Assembly: GCA_950071955.1 (NCBI GenBank)
Contig: CATMOC010000137.1
Coordinates: 1-8,403, forward strand
Direction of reading: 5' to 3'
Length of the DNA stretch: 8,403 nucleotides
DNA from: an uncultured Mesorhizobium sp.
GTDB lineage: Bacteria; Pseudomonadota; Alphaproteobacteria; Rhizobiales; Rhizobiaceae
Of the stretch, positions 5,376 to 8,403 are shown one piece after another (position 1 is the stretch's first letter; every line of letters starts with the position of its first letter). A model generated the notes under the pieces. That model was not told where the DNA came from and ran no database searches. It saw only the letters and a list, made by a program, of their open reading frames with translations. The position numbers and the translations under genes were made by a program.

Positions 5376-7514
5376 ATGGGACTGCGCAGGCATCAGGTCG
5401 AAAACCTCGTCCTCAGGGGGCCGATCTTCTACTGGCGGGCGCGCATCCCCGTCGGCTTCAGAGGCCCCGGAACAAATGCAAGGCTTTCACTGAGCCTTAG
5501 GCTGTCGGACCGTAAGAAGGCTTCGCTCGTGGCACGGCGCTTGAACGCCATGCTCCTCGAACTTGAGATGGTGCCGAAGGCCAGGATGGCGACAAAGGAA
5601 CAGCTCGCGAGAATCTTCGCGCTCGAAGCCGAAGCGATGCGCGCCGAAATCGAGGCGCTGGACCTGGCCGCAAAACGGACGGGTACCCTGCGCGATCCCG
5701 AACATCGCGAGGCAGACCGTCAGGTCGGCTGGGCCTACCGCCTCCTGCACACGTTCGGGTCGGGAGAGGACGTTTCCTTTGACGAAGGGAGCGAAACGCG
5801 GGAAGCGTTGATCGAAGCCGGCGCCCACGCAGACGACCTCCCCTTTATCGAAGCGACCTATCGGTCCGAACGCGAAATCACCAATTCGGACAGGAAGGGC
5901 GTGACGCGCAGCCCGTTCCTTCGAGACGTTCTGCACCGCATGGCACAGGCCGAACTCGACGACACGCCGCTGCATCGGGACGCTGCGATCGAGGAGATTT
6001 TCCGGGCGCGGGCCGATACCCTGCTTGCTTCGGCCGAAGACACGAGAAAGCCAAAGCTCACTGGAGAACGTCCGCCGGATCGTCAATCGGTTGCCGCCAG
6101 CGCCGGGTCTCCACCTCCTCGCCCGGCAGTTCTCTGGTCTGAAGAAAAGCCCGTGGCGCGAGCGGCGGCCGAGCCAGATCTTAGGCCGGAGCCCTCAGTT
6201 GTCCCTGTTGAGCCGGTAACCGTTCAGCCACCGGTCGCTGAAGCCAAGCCACCCCAGCCGAAGACGGCTCGTAAAGATCTCCCTCTCACGGATTTCGATC
6301 GAGAGTTGGAGAACCTCATCTCGAACAGGAAGAACGAGTGGGAAGACGACACTGCCTCGGACGTTCGGGTACTGGTCGGAATCTTTCGCGGCATCCTGGA
6401 AGAGCATGGCGTGGCGCATTCCGGCGAGATCACGCAGGAACATGTCGCTGCGCTCCGCCAGCACTTCAATCACATCCTTCCCCTCTACGGTCGCAGTCCG
6501 CGCCTGCGCGCGCTTTCGCCTGCCGCGTTGCGAGCCGAGAGCAAACGGCGCGCCGACGAGGCAGCAGCATCGGGCGAGAAGATCGAGCTTGGACTCTCGC
6601 GTGCGACGATCCGCCGACACCTCGGCAATCTCGACCATTTCCTGAAGCACTTGCGCGCATCGCATTTCACCGTCCCGGAATGGACCTTCGAGGGGTTGCG
6701 ACCCAAGAAGCCGCCAAAAGGCGAGATCAGGCTCCAACAGGTCAAGCCGAAGCCGGAGGACATCCGGCCGCTCTTCGACATCCCGTTCTTCACTGGTCGA
6801 AGAAGCGTGGAGGCACCGGAAGTCGCAGGAGACCTCGTGTTCCATTCCGCCAACTACTACCTCCCCATGCTCTTCACCTACCTCGGTTCCCGACGGAAGG
6901 AATTCGCTGGCCTCATGGTCGACGAGATCGTGCAAAGCGAAGGACACTGGTCGATTCAGATCAAGGCGAGCGAGGTCAGGCGCATCAAGAATGCCCAGTC
7001 ACATCGACTGCTGCCGGTGCCGAACGAGCTCCTGCGGCTCAATTTCATCGAGTATGTCGAGCGGCTGAAGAAGGTGGGGCACAAGATGCTGTTTCCGGAA
7101 CTCTTCTCTCCCTACCTGCAGAAGAGCGATCCCGGTGACCGATTCTACAAGGACTTCGTGCCCATCGCCAAGAAGTGCATGCCGGGCGGTCTCTGGCAGC
7201 GTCCTTTCCATGCGCTCCGACATGGCTTTGCCAATACGCTCAAGCAGGCGGGCGTTTCCGACGGCGTGATCGAAGACATTTCGGGGCGGCTTGGAGAGAT
7301 GGAAACTGCGACGCGGTATACCAATCCGGCGGGCCTTTCACTGATCCAGCTGATCATTTCCCGATATCCCGTCATCACCGGGCACCTCGAACCGAAGCCG
7401 ATCAGGCTGCTTCCTTGGGTTGAGAAGATGGAGCCACCGCCATGGGCGGGCAAGAAGAGCGGCGACCGCTTCGGCAACAAGCGCGGACGGCGACCCAAAA
7501 AGGCGGCGTCCTAG
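5376..7514 (+). CDS. Tyrosine-recombinase integrase, large tRNA-associated type
   Basis: This 712-residue site-specific recombinase would cut and rejoin DNA at the tRNA-Gln target. An N-terminal domain (about 1-65, 'GPIFYWRARIPVGFRG') resembles the DNA-binding start of many proteobacterial integrases. A mostly helical region (70-220) follows, then a proline-rich linker (about 232-298), a core-binding region (302-440) and the catalytic domain (460-665). Catalytic residues are R506 (GSRRKE), probable K538, H612 and R615 (HALRH), and nucleophile Y648 (TATRYTN). The position normally His or Trp before the tyrosine is R638 (SGR), which is unusual. The tail (693-712) is strongly basic. ATG 5376 is preferred because GGAG (5362-5365) lies ten bases upstream. 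ATG 5367 sits only one base after that motif, and the frame upstream to TTG 5271 runs through the 13-bp repeats. The product appears full-length, with no frameshift. Confidence 0.9.
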   Translation: MGLRRHQVENLVLRGPIFYWRARIPVGFRGPGTNARLSLSLRLSDRKKASLVARRLNAMLLELEMVPKARMATKEQLARIFALEAEAMRAEIEALDLAAKRTGTLRDPEHREADRQVGWAYRLLHTFGSGEDVSFDEGSETREALIEAGAHADDLPFIEATYRSEREITNSDRKGVTRSPFLRDVLHRMAQAELDDTPLHRDAAIEEIFRARADTLLASAEDTRKPKLTGERPPDRQSVAASAGSPPPRPAVLWSEEKPVARAAAEPDLRPEPSVVPVEPVTVQPPVAEAKPPQPKTARKDLPLTDFDRELENLISNRKNEWEDDTASDVRVLVGIFRGILEEHGVAHSGEITQEHVAALRQHFNHILPLYGRSPRLRALSPAALRAESKRRADEAAASGEKIELGLSRATIRRHLGNLDHFLKHLRASHFTVPEWTFEGLRPKKPPKGEIRLQQVKPKPEDIRPLFDIPFFTGRRSVEAPEVAGDLVFHSANYYLPMLFTYLGSRRKEFAGLMVDEIVQSEGHWSIQIKASEVRRIKNAQSHRLLPVPNELLRLNFIEYVERLKKVGHKMLFPELFSPYLQKSDPGDRFYKDFVPIAKKCMPGGLWQRPFHALRHGFANTLKQAGVSDGVIEDISGRLGEMETATRYTNPAGLSLIQLIISRYPVITGHLEPKPIRLLPWVEKMEPPPWAGKKSGDRFGNKRGRRPKKAAS

Positions 7515-7566
7515 TTGCCCCTGTCGAGTTCAATCCGATGATGGGAGGATGACGACCTTTGGCCGC

Positions 7567-8343
7567 TCAACCGTCCTTCAAGGTGATCCAGACCGGAGCG
7601 TGATCGCTCGCACCGTCTCGTCCGCGGACGTCACGGTCGACGCCAGAGTCGACAAGCCTGTCTCTGAGGTTGCGGCTCAGAAGCAGATGATCGAGCCTGA
7701 GGCCGGCATCGCGTGGCCAGCGCATGCGCTTGTAGTGCCAGAAGGTGTAGACGCGCTCCTTTGGATGCCGGTGACGCAGCGCGTCGGTCCAGCTGCGGCC
7801 GACGAGCTTTCGGTAGGCTGCACGGCTGTCCGGGTGGATGAGTGCGTCATCGTCCCAGGACGAGGTCGGGTAGATGTCGAGGTCGGTCGGCGCGACATTG
7901 TAGTCTCCGGCAAGCACGATCGGCGCGCCGGACTTGCGCAATGTCGTAGCGTGCTTCCTCAACCGTTCAAGCCAGGTGAGCTTGTAGGCAAACTTTGCCC
8001 CTGGCTGCGGATTGCCGTTCGGCGCATAAATCGAGGCGACGAGGATGCCGGCGACGGCCGCCTCGATGTAGCGGGCCTGTACATCGGTAGCATCACCGGG
8101 AAGGCTGCGGCGTGTGACGACCGGCTCGCCAACGCGCGACAGAATGGCGACGCCGTTCCAGCTCTTCTGCCCGACCCATGCCGCATCATAGCCGGCCGCA
8201 GCGATCGCCTCTTCCGGGAACGCGTCCTGTGCCGCCTTCAGTTCCTGCAGGCAGACGATGTCTGGTTGGGCCTCGGCAAGCCAGTCGAGCAGATTGTCGA
8301 ACCGCCTGTTGACGCCGTTGATGTTGAAGGTCGCGATCTTCAT
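7567..8343 (-). CDS. xthA: Exodeoxyribonuclease III (AP endonuclease, ExoIII/XthA family)
   Basis: A 258-residue enzyme of the exonuclease III branch of the endonuclease/exonuclease/phosphatase superfamily, which nicks DNA 5' to abasic sites and degrades duplex DNA 3' to 5' in base-excision repair in the cytoplasm. All active-site motifs are present: N7 (TFNING), E34 (LQELK), Y106 (IYAPNG), D147 and N149 (GDYN), D218 (RLDH) and the terminal D247-H248 (SDHAP). Its length is normal for the family. The start ATG overlaps the stop of the preceding minus-strand gene as ATGA and has no obvious Shine-Dalgarno, suggesting translational coupling. It converges on the integrase gene with 52 bases between the stops and no clear shared terminator. 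Alphaproteobacteria often carry more than one xth paralogue, so this may not be the only copy. It could be core or carried by the adjacent element; the sequence here does not decide. Confidence 0.95.
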   Translation of the reverse strand: MKIATFNINGVNRRFDNLLDWLAEAQPDIVCLQELKAAQDAFPEEAIAAAGYDAAWVGQKSWNGVAILSRVGEPVVTRRSLPGDATDVQARYIEAAVAGILVASIYAPNGNPQPGAKFAYKLTWLERLRKHATTLRKSGAPIVLAGDYNVAPTDLDIYPTSSWDDDALIHPDSRAAYRKLVGRSWTDALRHRHPKERVYTFWHYKRMRWPRDAGLRLDHLLLSRNLRDRLVDSGVDRDVRGRDGASDHAPVWITLKDG

Positions 8344-8403
8344 CGCGCCAGAACGCGCTCGACCCAGTCCCGGGTTGCCTCGGCGACGGTGGCCAGATGA
8401 TTA
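8340..8403 (-). CDS. C-terminal end of an unidentified protein, cut by the right window edge
   Basis: Reading the minus strand from the right edge, a frame ends with 20 residues, NHLATVAEATRDWVERVLAR, and stops at TGA (8342-8340), which overlaps the xthA start as ATGA. The stop/start overlap and the helix-like, uninterrupted C-terminus support a real gene co-transcribed with xthA. Too little is visible to name a family. Confidence 0.55.
   Translation of the reverse strand, partial: NHLATVAEATRDWVERVLAR

Larger units (their letters stand above)
5228..7514 (+). mobile_element. tRNA-associated integrative element or its remnant (left end plus integrase)
   Basis: The order tRNA 3' end, dyad, direct-repeat array and co-directional tyrosine integrase is the standard left end of an integrative element. 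No further mobility genes (excisionase, relaxase, phage genes) and no second att copy are visible. A convergent housekeeping-type gene starts 52 bases after the integrase stop. Either the element has decayed to its integrase, or it continues past the right edge. The right boundary given is simply the end of the integrase gene. Confidence 0.45.

Noticed and set aside
7515..7566. A possible second att copy between the integrase and xthA (GAGTTCAATCC resembling the tRNA T-loop GGTTCGAATCC)
   Set aside because: The match is short and gapped, and lacks the flanking stem and the TTCCCCAGCCA end of the tRNA, so it is no better than chance.
7420..8400. A 326-codon plus-strand frame opposite xthA
   Set aside because: xthA has every catalytic motif on the minus strand. 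The plus-strand product shows no recognisable domain and overlaps the integrase end in another frame.
1..8403. CRISPR array, rRNA or insertion-sequence ends
   Set aside because: No regularly spaced long repeats, rRNA-like sequence, transposase or paired terminal inverted repeats were found on reading through the window.

Overview
The window looks like chromosomal DNA from a GC-rich alphaproteobacterium, most likely Hyphomicrobiales (a Mesorhizobium/Phyllobacteriaceae-like genome). This rests on my recognition of the protein families (HlyU-like small protein, alphaproteobacterial-type YjbQ, degenerate ABC protein paired with a cyclic-nucleotide-binding protein) and on codon use. No database search was possible.

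Layout. Positions 1-1261 hold three co-directional + strand genes: the C-terminal part of a Uma2-family nuclease-like protein, a YjbQ-family protein whose start is uncertain and may overlap it, and a small HlyU-family protein. After about 157 non-coding bases, positions 1419-4674 hold a two-gene operon. It encodes a 927-residue ABC-exporter-like membrane protein and a 152-residue stand-alone cyclic-nucleotide-binding protein, 13 bases apart. The ABC protein has lost almost every ATPase motif but carries three copies of a Q-loop/helical-subdomain-like module. A gene-free stretch of about 480 bases follows, with two adjacent stem-loops and a possible promoter, leading to a complete tRNA-Gln(CTG) gene at 5154-5227.

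Downstream of the tRNA lie a stem-loop, an array of three 13-bp direct repeats and a large tyrosine-recombinase integrase (5376-7514). This is the classic arrangement of an element inserted at the 3' end of a tRNA gene. Only 52 bases after the integrase stop, a convergent exonuclease III gene (xthA, 7567-8343, minus strand) begins. It overlaps by ATGA the end of another minus-strand gene that runs off the window. I see no second copy of the tRNA 3' end, so the element is either reduced to its integrase or extends beyond the right edge with xthA and its partner as cargo.

Most notable: (i) the triplicated, catalytically degenerate nucleotide-binding region of the ABC protein and its pairing with a cNMP-sensing protein; (ii) the 13-bp repeat array between tRNA and integrase, a candidate set of recombinase arm sites; (iii) the integrase without a visible element; (iv) an ATA where the YjbQ start codon would be expected.
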